Positions 31,694 to 42,489 of a DNA stretch of 64,000 nt are shown piece by piece. This DNA is from Pyropia yezoensis (taxonomy: Eukaryota > Rhodophyta > Bangiophyceae > Bangiales > Bangiaceae): NCBI GenBank assembly GCA_009829735.1, contig CM020619.1, positions 18,729,816 through 18,793,815 on the forward strand, given 5' to 3'. Position 1 is the first letter of the stretch, and every line of letters begins with the position of its first letter. A program made the translations under genes and the position numbers. A model generated the notes under the pieces. The model was given only the letters and a program-made list of their open reading frames with translations. It made no database searches and was not told the origin of the DNA.

Positions 31694-34600
31694 CCGTTGG
31701 AGCTGGTCGTCCGAAGCTCACAACGGCAGCCTCGGCCAAGTGGGTCAAGAGGACAAACCAACCGTGCCGGATACTGCGGCGACCTAAGGGACTCCGCCCA
31801 CCTCGGGTAGGACTCCCCAAGAACGTAAACCCACGTCGGGTCATCGCGGAGCTGACGGGTGAGAACTTCCGGGTGGCTGGACGGGTGCAACTTGCCCCCG
31901 GCCGCGCCTGTTGTGCCCGTATCATACTTGATACCGGGTCAGGAGCCTCCTTGATACGCAAGTCGCTATTATCAAAGGAGATGAAGCTCCAACGCTGGAA
32001 GTCTAAAGCTCACCATCTGATCGATATCAATGGTGGGGTACTTCCCATCGTTGGTGCCGTGACCCTACCAATTAGGCTGGGGACCCATGAGGTCGACGTG
32101 ACCTATGGTGTAGTTGAGAATATATCGGTACCCCTGCTTCTGGGTACCCCTTTTGTCGTAACACAAGTGCCTTTGATTTGTGGCCCTGAGTACTGGGTCA
32201 AGTTGTTGAATGGGGAGACTATCCCCATCCGTAGTAAGGGAAAGTCTGTGGCTCCTGTGACAGTCTCACAGTCGAAGCCTGTTTGTTCTGTGAGGGAAGG
32301 GTTTACTGCTACCCTGCGTTTAGCCCGTAAAGTAGTCACGTTGCCCCCCAACTCGGTGGCGCACGTTGACGTTGTAACTGATTATACGGGGAACGGGTTG
32401 GTGCACCCTTACCCCCGTCTTGCTCGCAAGCACCAAGTGCATGTCGCCCTTGGCACGATGGACTCCAAAGCCGGAGTCCCGTGGAGGATCCAGGTTATGA
32501 ACCTGAGCTCGTCGCCCAAGTACTTCAAGTCGGGAGCCAAGTTCGGCTATATCGACCAACACGAGGGACCGGTAGTAGCGGTCACCCTCGACGCGGGCGC
32601 AAGTAGCGACCCGAAGTCCGGAAAGGAGAAGCGTCAAGCCAAGTCGGCCGCCTCTCCTCGGCCCCATGTGAACATGGAGGGTGTTCCGCCCAGGTTGAGG
32701 GTTCAAGTTGAACGTCTCTTGGACCAATATCACAAGTTGTGGGATGGTCAATTGGGACTCATGAGAGCTACTCAACACCGGATCGAGTTGAAGCCCGGTG
32801 CACCCCCTATACGCCAACAACCGTATAGGGGAGGACCCCGTTCAAGGGCCCTCGTTAAGGAGCAAGTTGCTCGCATGGAGGCCCTCGATGTGGTCGAGGC
32901 CAGTAACGCCGAGTGGGCGAGTCCGGTGGTTATCGTCCCCAAAGTTGATGGGACCCCCCGGTTCTGTATCGACTCCAGTAAGCTCAACGAGAGCACGGTG
33001 AAGGATAGTTATCCCCTCCCTAGGATGGACGACTGTCTGGACTCTCTGGGGGAGGCGAACGTGTTCTCTACCCTGGACTGTAACGCGGGGTACTGGCAAA
33101 TTCCCATTGCCCCGGAGGACAGGCATAAAACTACCTTTACCTGTCACTGTGGTACCTACCAGTGCAAGCGTCTACCGTTTGGTCTGTGTAACGCGCCGGC
33201 AACTGTCCAGCGCGCTATGGACATGATTCTGGCCGGAGTACGGTGGCAGATCTGTCTCGTGTACCTAGACGATATCATTGTGTTCTCACGAAGTCCGGAG
33301 GAACACATTGGCCATCTTGGCCAGGTGTTCAAGCTACTTGCTGACGCCGATGTGTCACTGAAGGCGATTAAGTGCCACCTCTTCACTCAAGAGGTGGAAT
33401 ACTTGGGACATGTTGTCCGTCCGGGGCGTCTCAGTGTCAACGAGAAGAACTTGAGGGCCATCCGTAAGGCTGAGTATCCCCGGACCCAGACCCAGATGAG
33501 GAGCTTCCTCGGGATGTGTAACGTGTACCGACGTTTCACCAAGGGCTTCGCCAAGGTGGCGAAGCCGTTGAATGAGTTAGTGAGCTCAACGCTACCGAAG
33601 AACCTGCCTCCCCCGAGTCGGGTGGAGCAGGAATCCTTTGAGACTCTTCGGGACCTTCTGCCGAAGCCCCCTATCCTGGCTATTCCCAGATTGGGAGGCC
33701 ACTACATCCTGGATGTGGACGCTAGCTACGACCAACTTGGTTGTGTATTGCTTCAGCAGCAGCCGGGCAAGGAGTGCTTGCCGGTGGAATACTTCAGCAA
33801 GGGGCTGAACTCGGCCGAGAAGAACTACGGAGTCACCGAGTTGGAAGGTCTCGCAGTGGTGTGGGCGGTGAGGTCACTTCATCACTACCTAGAGGGTGAG
33901 AAGTTCCTCATCCGCTGTGACCATCGCGCGTTGCAGTTCATCTTTAAGACGGACTGTACGAGCACTCGTCTCCATCGGTGGAGGGTGCGACTGGCATCCT
34001 TCAACTTTGATATTGAGTACCGACCTGGCAGGCAACATGCCCTTGCCGACGGCCTTTCTCGGGTACCTACCGAGGGGCTGGACACTAACCCAGTCGATGG
34101 GGACATCCCCATCGTGGGGGTAGTCACGCGCTCGGGTCAGGTGTTGAACCCCGAGGCGCCAGGGAACAAGAAGTACTTGCCCCTGTCCCTGGACGAGGTG
34201 GTGAAGGCCCAGGCCGAGGATCCCTTCTGCAAGTCGCAGAGGGATACATTGGATACGGTGGTTGAGACGCGTTTCTTTCCGGGAGACGATGGCCTCCTCA
34301 TGAGGAGGGGGGTATTCCAGAGGACCGAACAACTTGTCGTCCCCGCATCCCTCAAGGACAGTATCCTTGAGAGGGAGCACAACGCTCCCACGGGTGGACA
34401 CCTGGGGTCTAGTAAACTGTACCAGACCCTGAGGACCAGGTACTACTGGCCGTCCATGGTGGTGGACATCTACAGTTGGGTGGCTGCCTGCACAAGTTGT
34501 GCACAGAACCGTCTGATGGAACGGCGGCTTACTACGGCTATGCTATTGTTCCCGGCCAAGGAGCCCTTTGCCGCGTTGGCGATGGACATCTTTGGGCCAC

Positions 34601-35907
34601 TGCCAGTGACCGAGGAGGGCAACCAGTACCTCCTGGTCATCTGTGACCGCTTCACGAAACTTAAGCGAGCGATCCCACTGGCAGAGATCACGGCCATATC
34701 GGTCGTGTCAGCCTTCCTAGATCACTGGGTTGCCGCGTATGGCATTCCGGAAACAGTGCGACCCCTCACTTGCCCTGGGGTAGACCAAGGAGGTGGCCCC
34801 CCTTCCAGTGTCTGACAGTTGTCCTGAGATGTTCAGATTTCAGCGATCTGGACGGTATGAGCCAATCAGCACCCGTCAATCGCCCGAATATGAGCCGCCC
34901 AGCCGGGCCACTTCACGCGTACCCCCCCCTCAGTTGTGCCGATCGGCACAACTGCGGGGCGGCCAAGTGAGGGGTCGCACTGTAGTACACTATCGGACAA
35001 TGGACCGCAATTTGCGTCTGTACTGTTTCAGGGAGTGCTGGATATGTTGGGGGTAAAAGCAAACTATGCCACCCCCTACCACCCACAAACTAACGGGCAG
35101 GTGGAGCGCTTCAACAAAACTATTGTTCGGCAGCTGCGCCACTATGTGAGTGAGCATGTGAAAACGTGGGACCAATATATTTCTATTCTTACGACTGCCT
35201 ACAATTCGCAGGTTCACTCATCTACCGGGGAAGTACCCCTCGCTTTTGTGACCCCCTGTCGCGTGCGGTCCATTGCCGTGCGGCGGCCGCTCCAAAATAG
35301 GGAGGAGGGTGGCAGTACGCCTACTCCTACTGAGAGTAAGGCGGAGTTCGCTGCTAGGCTTGAAAACCTCATCCCTAAAGTCAGGGCTGAGATGGACAAA
35401 GCACAAAAGCGCTACAAGCGTACCTTTGACAAAAAGGTGCGCAATGCTAAACATGTCCCCGAGCAGGGTGACTGGGTGCTGGTACACTCACACACCCCAG
35501 CTGGGGGTAAGTTGGCATTCCAGACGAAGGGGCCGTACCAGGTCCTTCGTACTGATGGGCGGCGCTTCACCATCGAAAGTGACGATGGGGTCCGCACAGT
35601 GAACGGACAGGACGTGGTCAAAGTTGCACCACCGCCTGCAGGAGACCCAGCTTGGGCGCGTGCGTTGGAAGCGTGGCGCCTCCCCTCGCTGCCTGCGGCC
35701 AAACAGGGCCCGCAAGCGTACGTGTTCGATAAGTTCATCGACCACGGCTGGGATGAGGACACTGACCGCCTCATGTTGAGGGTCCGTTGGTTTGGCTACA
35801 AAGCCAAGGATGATACGTGGGAGTATGTGGAGGACCTTCCCGCTGAGAAGGTCCGGGCTTACTGTGCCCGGAATGAGATAGACCCTAGCAGCCCTCCCTC
35901 GACGTGA
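31690..35907 (+). pseudogene. pol: Gypsy-2 pol, interrupted by a MITE
   Basis: The pol frame is -1 relative to gag. Order: protease (IILDTGSGASLI), reverse transcriptase (VFSTLDCNAGYW, CLVYLDDIIVF), RNase H (ILDVDASYDQLG), HHCC integrase finger (HNAPTGGHLGS to CTSCAQNR), DDE core (LAMDIFGP, SDNGPQF, NGQVERFN) and a C-terminal chromodomain (AYVFDKFIDHGW, RWFGYKAKDDTWEY). A conserved RT block reads CIDSSKL instead of CIDYRKL in Gypsy-3, another sign of decay. The MITE at 34754-34982 splits the integrase core; insert plus TA duplication total 231 bases, so the frame is the same on both sides but has stops within the insert. Confidence 0.93.
34754..34982. mobile_element. Mariner-type MITE, 229 bp, inside the Gypsy-2 integrase
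   Basis: Perfect 19-bp terminal inverted repeats CAGTGCGACCCCTCACTTG (34754-34772, inverted at 34964-34982). A TA follows on the right (34983-34984). The left flank is AA, best explained as a mutated TA, because TA there restores GIPDSTLSDNGPQF as in Gypsy-1. It contains a perfect 24-bp palindrome at 34931-34954 (half-site CAGTTGTGCCGA). No coding capacity. CAGT ends plus TA target indicate Tc1/mariner mobilisation. Confidence 0.9.
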
Positions 35908-36186
35908 GGGAAGCCCGAGTAACAGTGCCAAGAGAGTGCTTCAAGTCGAAGTGGTACGCAGAGTGGCTTTTAACTGCAGCCCTAACCCTCACACTCTCAC
36001 AACCAAGGCAGCTGCCAACTAGGCATGCATGCTAGACTCTCCAACCCCACTTCCCTCGCCTTCACGTGGAGGCGAGCGGCGAGACCCACGGCGATAACGC
36101 GCCCCACCTGCCGGTGGGGCCGGCGGCTCCAAGTCGGAACCGCCGCGCCCCTCACGGTCGCGCAATTGGCGACGACCGCGGCTGCC
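35908..36186. other. Gypsy-2 spacer between pol and the antisense ORF
   Basis: Short region where the two opposed reading frames converge tail to tail. No gene. Confidence 0.5.
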
Positions 36187-37962
36187 CTACCGTTTAGTCT
36201 TGCGCGCAAGTTGGCGACGCAGACGCCGGACCGACTCCGACTTCGACGGAGTCGAGGACTCCGAGACGGAGTAAGACAACTCGTCTTCCGTCACGGAGGG
36301 AGAGCGCCGCGAGTGTCGGCGACGACGGCGAGGAGGTGAGTATGCCCGGATCGCGCGACGTTTGCCACGCCCAAGTGGGGCTGGCTGGGGCATAATAGCC
36401 CCAATGCGAGCCAACTCGGCCGTCATAAACTCCGCCACCGACTCGCAACTCGCGGTCGCCACTGCAGTACGAGCGCGCTCCTCAAGCTTAGGAGTCTCGG
36501 AAGTTTGAAGGGTTGCGGTCGACGCGGCCAACCAGGAAATGGTGCGCACCAACGTGGTGATCATCATCTCTGAGGTTAGAGGCGTGGGCGGTAACACCAA
36601 CTTTGGGTATACCGTCAGGAGGGTGGCCCCCAAGTTTGGGGACACCGGAGTGGACGACTCAACGGCCACGCTAATCGGGATGTCCCCGTGCGGCTGGTAG
36701 GGGACAGGAGGAAGTGGAGGGGCACGCCGAGGTGGCGGGACCCGGGTGTAGCTGCGACCCCGACTTGGGGCCCCCGCAGTGGGTTGAGTCATATTGTCAT
36801 CATATGAGGGCACGGCCGTAACTATGGCCTTGTCCGGGGGTGGCGCAGTGAAGAGATCCACTCCCGGGGCATTCAGGTGGTCCCCGATGCCCAACCCCTC
36901 TCGTAGGACCACACGGCCGTCGTGAAGTTCACGAGCGACCCACACGAACTGGCGATGTGCGCCATCGTCCTTGGGCCCACGAGTGGGGCGGCGCAACTTG
37001 TGCTCGATGCTCTCCCACTCGATAAAATTGTGGAGGCGGAGCATCTCGTCAAGCAGAGTGAGTTGTCCTGATGAGCACCCCTCAGCAACTAGCTGAGGGG
37101 TGAGCTGTTCCAAACCTTGGATAAGCCGGAGGAGGAAATGCCAGAGCATCCCCCGCCGCTGAAACCAAGACACCCAGGTCGACATGACCTCGAGGAGCCA
37201 CTGGGTGGCCAACATGGCCCACACCAGGTGATCAGGGCCAGCCGTCAACATGACGGAGCCGAAGTGGTCAAGCAACCGTGGCAGCAACGCCGGGAACCCG
37301 TAGGGGACCTCAACTTGAGGCCACCACTCGGGCTTCGTCGGACAGTACTGCTCCTTACTGGCAGCAGACTGCTGCGGAAACTCAAGTTGAGCCGAGGTCA
37401 CCAAGTAGGGACCTTGGCGGAAGTCCTTCTCCATCCGCACATCAAAGTGATGAGTGCGCGGATCGGCCTTGTGAAGGTACGGGGGGCGAGTTGCCACAGC
37501 GCCCCACGTAAAGGTCGGCAAGTCGCCGGGACCAGGGATAGTTCCCCCGCGGTCCACCATGGCCTTGGCACGCTGTACGTCTTCGACCTCCTCGTCGTCC
37601 AGGAAGGCAGACTGGTCCGTCCTGAAGCCGGCAAGGAACCCGACCCTACGGGGATACTTCTCCCGTAGGCGGTCCCATACCCGGCCCATCGCTGCGCCAA
37701 GTTGGCCACAGCGAAGAACAGTCAGCCCCTCCTCATAGAGAGGCCAAGCGGGGTAAAACCACCGCCCCAAGGCCTCACGCGGGACAACTTGTCCCGCCTG
37801 CGGGGGAGATCCCGCCGTCAACCCAAAGCCGGGTGACGCGGGAGTCCCATCCCCCGGAGCGATCGCGGAGCCCCCGCCGGAAGTCCCGGCGGGCGCTGCA
37901 CCGTAGGAGGTGTCCTCCATACGCTCGTCGAGAGAGTCCGTCTCCACTCCCGGGGTCGCCAT
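36187..37962 (-). CDS. 591-residue antisense ORF of Gypsy-2, unknown function
   Basis: Lies between pol and the 3' LTR but on the opposite strand. ATG at 37962 in good context (GAGAGCCATGGCG); the frame is open further upstream to about 38232 without an ATG. Codon use is normal for this element. An acidic Gly/Pro/Ser-rich N-terminus is followed by a compact, Trp-rich central region (about residues 70-400: REALGRWFYPAWPLYEEGL, VWAMLATQWLLEVMSTWVSW, LRLIQGLEQLTPQLV, LHNFIEWESIEHKLRRP), a Pro-rich segment with predicted-helical Leu-rich stretches, and a basic Arg/Ser tail (PPRRRRRHSRRSPS, LRRQLARKTKR) that could bind nucleic acid or act as a nuclear signal. I recognise no domain. It would be transcribed from within or beyond the 3' LTR. 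Confidence 0.7.
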   Translation of the reverse strand: MATPGVETDSLDERMEDTSYGAAPAGTSGGGSAIAPGDGTPASPGFGLTAGSPPQAGQVVPREALGRWFYPAWPLYEEGLTVLRCGQLGAAMGRVWDRLREKYPRRVGFLAGFRTDQSAFLDDEEVEDVQRAKAMVDRGGTIPGPGDLPTFTWGAVATRPPYLHKADPRTHHFDVRMEKDFRQGPYLVTSAQLEFPQQSAASKEQYCPTKPEWWPQVEVPYGFPALLPRLLDHFGSVMLTAGPDHLVWAMLATQWLLEVMSTWVSWFQRRGMLWHFLLRLIQGLEQLTPQLVAEGCSSGQLTLLDEMLRLHNFIEWESIEHKLRRPTRGPKDDGAHRQFVWVARELHDGRVVLREGLGIGDHLNAPGVDLFTAPPPDKAIVTAVPSYDDNMTQPTAGAPSRGRSYTRVPPPRRAPPLPPVPYQPHGDIPISVAVESSTPVSPNLGATLLTVYPKLVLPPTPLTSEMMITTLVRTISWLAASTATLQTSETPKLEERARTAVATASCESVAEFMTAELARIGAIMPQPAPLGRGKRRAIRAYSPPRRRRRHSRRSPSVTEDELSYSVSESSTPSKSESVRRLRRQLARKTKR

Positions 37963-38288
37963 GGCTCTCCCCAAGTTGGGGAGAGACGCCCTGGCTACAG
38001 CGGCACGAGACCCGCCTCGAGTTGAGGGGGACTCGGATCGTGGGTAGACGGGTGGCCTCCCCAGCGTGGGGCGGCCCCGTGGAAGGTGAAGGGGAGGTGG
38101 TGGTGATGGTGAAGCGTGAACCGGGGAGAGCAAGCTGCCGAGTGGGCAAGCTTGAGCAGAGGGGCGGTCGACGTGACCGCCTCCACATCCGCGTGACGTA
38201 CTCAAGGGGGGGACAGCGAGTCGCGCCCCCAACGCCGAGACTTGCGTTCACGCACCCCCTCACCGCGCCGACCGGGTCGGTCGGAACT

Positions 38289-38301
38289 GAGGAGAGGGGA
38301 G
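38289..38301 (+). other. Gypsy-2 polypurine tract
   Basis: GAGGAGAGGGGAG directly before the 3' LTR TG, the expected plus-strand primer. Confidence 0.75.
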
Positions 38302-38770
38302 TGTGTCAGTATTGACCACCAGGTAGGGGGGCAACACGTGGCATGCAAGGGGCGGCAGGCCACTAGCCTGATCCGTTCCTCCCCCTGCATTTGGGTCCAT
38401 ATTCCCTAAGTTTGGGATAGATAGCTTAGTAGTAAACCCAACTTGGATTTGAGGGTTTTCTGCATTTATCGTCTTGAATTTTCGTGTGGCCCGGTGGGCA
38501 GGTGCTGGGGTGGGAGATTCTGAGTGGCGAGATTCTGAGTGGACCCTGGGGGGATAAGGGGAGGGACAGCGGGGCTTGGCCCTGCGTCCCCGTCCCGACC
38601 AAGAAACTGTTGGACCACACACCATCCTCTTGTTTGTCAGTGGGGGGTTTGCCCCACAACAGGGACAGAGTGTGTGCGACTTGCACTTCTTCCGGTTCCC
38701 CCGACACGGGAGGCAGCCCTTGTACACCGCCCCAGCTTGGGTGCCGTGTGTGTGAGTGGTTTTTGCCACA
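38302..38770 (+). repeat. Gypsy-2 3' LTR (469 bp)
   Basis: Begins TGTGTCAG (one change from TGTGGCAG) and ends TTTTTGCCACA. Followed by the duplicated target ATGGC. Confidence 0.95.
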
Positions 38771-39561
38771 ATGGCGACTCGTAGCCGTGCCCGAGCCACA
38801 ATCGCTAGCATCTCGCCGCGCGCTGCGGCCATGGCTTGCCTGCGGTCCCGCTGCACGGGTAGCGGGAGAGAGCTTATGGGCGTCCGAGGGATGACTCCAA
38901 ATGCTAGTAGAGTGGGCACCAGACCGCGCGGACCTGCAGTCTGATTCATAGCCGCCACTGACAATGAGAGGGCCGCCTCAGGCGGGACGCCAGGATGCGA
39001 CATCGTGACATTGCGTTAGATGGTTCGCAAGGACGCATGGTAGCGTTCGCCCCCACCGAGCGCGTTGTGCGATTCCACACCTGAGAGGACGAGTTGAGTG
39101 CCCGCCGAGGTAGTAAGTGCACGCCAAAAAGGGGACGAGAATTGTGGCGCTTGGTCAACGAGAAGGATTTGTGGGTGGCCGACGTACGCGTTGGCCCACG
39201 TGCTGACGTATAGCTGCCAAAGCTCAGCCAGTCTTTCGCCCTTGGTGAATACGGCGGCGCTGAACAGCGTGTCCTTGTCCACGATGTGCATCACACTCCG
39301 GCCGTCCAGGTACATCAGGTCCATCAGGACGACCCGGTTAAACACAAGTTTGTCGTTGGGCATGGAGACGCGGAAGCGTCCAGGGGCCTTGGACGGCCGC
39401 TGGCACACGTCACAGGCCGCTGTCAGTTGCTCCAGCTCGGCCCGGGTACGCGCTTCAATCTTGCCGTCATTGGCCTGCCTCAGCAATGCGGAAAGCCTGT
39501 CGGGATGGGGGTGGTTGAAGTGCTTGTGGAGCCGGTCAAGCTCCACGGTCGTGTAGTACAC
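38771..39561 (-). pseudogene. pol: Copia-1 integrase, N-terminal and core part
   Basis: Leftward reading gives the copia integrase zinc finger (LDRLHKHFNHPHPDRL to CDVCQRP), the first catalytic D (VVLMDLMYLDG), second D (ILLVDQAPQF) and the E (SGVESHNALGGGERYHASL). A TAA at 39018-39016 interrupts after LRTI; the same frame continues TMSHPGVPPEAALSL to the Gypsy-2 junction at 38771 and resumes beyond it at 29158. Upstream of 39561 the pre-integrase peptide (RGIATPLVRNDGHIYLE) is in another frame, so at least one frame change also exists. Confidence 0.85.
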
Positions 39562-39676
39562 ACGCGCGCCCTATTCCAGGTAGATGTGGCCGTCGTTACG
39601 CACCAGCGGCGTGGCAATGCCGCGCTTGTCACACTTGAGCACATTTTCGACGGCGTTGACGGAATCTGGCGACGAC
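39562..39676 (-). pseudogene. Copia-1 gag-to-integrase junction; protease not found
   Basis: This short stretch joins the end of the Gag frame to the pre-integrase peptide. A copia protease with a DSG/DTG motif is expected here, about 100 residues, but there is no room and no such motif. An internal deletion is the simplest reading. Confidence 0.5.
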
Positions 39677-40687
39677 TCACACCCCCTGCGCAAAACCCAC
39701 GTGCTTGCCGCTGGCGGCGCTTGACCCCTGCGACGGATAGCCCTTTTCGTCGTCGTCATCATCGCTGTTGTCCGTCGTGTAGTATTGGTCCGTTTCCTCC
39801 GTAGTGGCATAGGGGCCTTCCCTCGTGCCACAGACAAGCACGTCCTCCAGGTCGTTGGCGCCCTCGACGGTTGCTGTCGGGTTAAGTTGGAGGGTGAGTT
39901 GGTACAGAACTGCGGCGACGGATGCTCGGCCACCGTTCGTTTTCTTGTCGTAGTACTCAACCTTCCGCTTGGTGGCTCGGAAAGCGTCGACGGGCTTGGG
40001 GCAGTTCTTGAGCAGGTGCTTGGGGTCATCACAATTAAAGCACCCTGCGATCGTGAAGGGGTCAGAACGGGTTCCGCCATCGGCCTTAGCGGGGGCCTTG
40101 CCTTTCGCAGAAGTGGGGCGGGGCATCCCGATGCTCTTGGTTGACTTTCCGTACATGCCTTGCCCTGCGAAGTAATTTGCCTTAGGAGGCGCCTGGGCCA
40201 CCATTCCGCCGTTAGGTTTGGGGTCGTTGGCGGCGTCAAACTCGTCCGCCAACTGCAACTCGCTGATGAGGGCGGCGAATAGCTCCTCAAAGTTCATATC
40301 TACCGTCGTAAGACGGCCAAGGGGAGCGCGTGCCCAAGGGACGCCGACGACAGCAAGGCGGAGGTAGTCCCGCTTGTGCGTGTCGTCGCGGTAGTTGGTC
40401 GGCAGTTGTGGCGCCAGCTTCGTGATGGTCTTGTCAATGGTCTGCAACGCCGTCTTGTCGTCCATGTCCTGCTTGAGCAGCTTGCCAAATCGTAGGCTTG
40501 ACAGGCGGTTCTGCACAGCCGTCTGACGGGTCGTCGAGTTGTACTGCTTATTCATCAGGAGGACCACCTCAGAGAAGGTGGCGACACGGCCATCCACATG
40601 GTCGTCACAGTAGCGCTTTGCCTCCCCGTCAAAGATGTTGTACATGAATTGTAACTTCTGCTCATTACTGACGGAGAAGTCGCGTGT
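39677..40687 (-). pseudogene. gag: Copia-1 gag, C-terminal part
   Basis: Continues gag from the TIR-element junction (ITRDFSVSNEQKLQFMYNIF). Contains the copia Gag region (FSEVVLLMNKQYNSTTRQ, MNFEELFAALISELQ) and a CCHC knuckle (CFNCDDPKHLLKNC), then an acidic tail (DNSDDDDDEKG). Ends with a stop at 39677. Joining at the GATC duplication gives an exact in-frame link LQ-I-TRDF with the N-terminal part at 44220-44944. Confidence 0.88.
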
Positions 40688-40709
40688 GATCGTCGGCGAC
40701 CGGAACCAC

Positions 40710-42489
40710 ATGCAACTCAATCACACACGCTGCATGGCGTTGTATTTCACAATTTTCCACTGCAACGTTCTGCAACATCACGCGAAGACCGTCCACTGAT
40801 GAAAAAAGAGCACCACTGCAATACATGTCATGACTTGTGTATCGCCGCATCTTCTTGTACTTCCCTGCAACACAGAGCCCTCATGCACATCACCGCTCCT
40901 CACACACTGGCCATCGCGACTCCGACAGTCGCATCGTACAAGCTGGTCGAGTCACGGACGACGAAACATCGACCCTTCGTTCTCCACGCCTACACGCCCG
41001 GCCGCCAGTGTCGTCTCCGTTCAAAATACATCGCTGAAGAGTCCACCAATTCTTCCGACCCGACCAGATCGCGCGGTCCGGACGTTTGAGGACATCTGAT
41101 TGACCACACAGCCTCGCCCGAGCCTCCATTCACGCAGGCTACTTTTTGGCATCCCCTCCTGAACATGCTCATTTGCGCATCTACTGGCGCCAGTGAGCTG
41201 ATTCTGGACTCAGCTTGTCTTAAATCGCACCAAGATCCTCCATAAGTGATGATCCAGTCCTGGCTCGCACCCCTCCCACATCACCACGCGAAGCACCTCC
41301 CGAGAACTGTTTTTAGGGAGGGGCACGGTGCCTTCTGGGCCCAATTCAGGGGACTGTCGACTTGGTGCAGCCAGCGAAGAGCAAGAACCTGTACGTCTGT
41401 GTGTCCATGATTGAAGATTTTACCGAATCGCCTCTCCTTGCCACGTCCTGAGCAATCCCCACCCCTCTTTCCCGGAATTCTCATCTGACTCCTCCAATCC
41501 TAGTTAATCGCAGCTCCGAAAGCTCTCTGCCTCCCCGCCCCCCCGCGCCCCCCCAGCCCTCCCAGTTGCTCATGTTGACCCCCCCTCCAAGAAGGGCTCT
41601 CAATGCATCAATTCAGCTCTTGGAACTTGTTCGGGAGGACGAATGACAACGGGAGCAAGACGCTCGGCTCATTGGACAGCGTGATCCCCCGCTCCCGGGC
41701 AAGCAACTGCGACGTAAAAAAATATCCCGCAGGGACATAGAGGACTGACAAGCTACAAAATCGGTCTCACTTCAGATTTCTTCTCGAGAAAGTTAGTAGA
41801 CCCAGCTTGTTCATGATAAGTCTCATGCAACTCCACTATCGTGAATTCGCATAGGGGCACCATCGCGTTCTGGTTGGTCGATGTGACGATATGTTTTGAA
41901 AGCGTTGCATTTCCGCATGTTCTCTTGATGACCTACGTTAGAATGCTCGAGCACTCCGAAGTTGGGGATGCTTCAAGTACGTTTTCGTCAGTATTTGAAC
42001 TGTCCGTGTGCGCAAGTACAGGATCTTTTGTTGAACTCTCACAGAATCTGAAAATAGTGGGCAGATCCTTGCACGGGCTTGCTCCATTTGAAGATTATTT
42101 GCTTGACCAATCAGCGCAATCCGCCACCACCACTTGGCGCCCAATGAATGAACTGGTGGCTACCGTCGCTGCGGTGGAGACCGCACGCCATTGGATGCGT
42201 GTGGATCACGAACCGGGCATGCAACACATTGCCCCCTCCACCCACCTCTTGCCTTCACCTCACCCCCCCCTCCACGCGCCGCTCGTACTCTCCTCCATCC
42301 CCTGCAAGCGCTCTCCCGGACTGCGCCTTCTCCCACCGTGTCGTGTCGCATTCCTTTTCTGCTCTCCCCCCACCACCCCCCGTCTCCACCCCCCGCGCCG
42401 CCCTTCTCTCCATCTCCTCTCCCACTTCCCCGCACCAATGCCCCCCCCCCTACCCCCCCCCTCTGCACCCCTCGCGCCCCCCCCGCTTT
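40710..42489. other. Left interior of the TIR element
   Basis: AT-richer than its surroundings. The longest frame (from 41841) reads as non-domain sequence running into the C/T-rich repeat. No gene called. Confidence 0.35.

Larger units (their letters stand above)
29159..38770 (+). mobile_element. Gypsy-2: full-length Ty3/gypsy chromovirus inserted in Copia-1
   Basis: A 9,612-bp element. Its two 469-bp LTRs begin TGTGKCAG and end TTTTTGCCACA, with about nine differences between them by eye. Flanks are ATGCC (29154-29158) and ATGGC (38771-38775), a 5-bp target duplication with one change, and joining the flanks restores the copia integrase reading direction. It carries gag, pol and a 591-codon antisense ORF. 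gag has a nonsense TGA, the frameshift site is mutated and pol is interrupted by a MITE, so it is defective. Confidence 0.95.
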
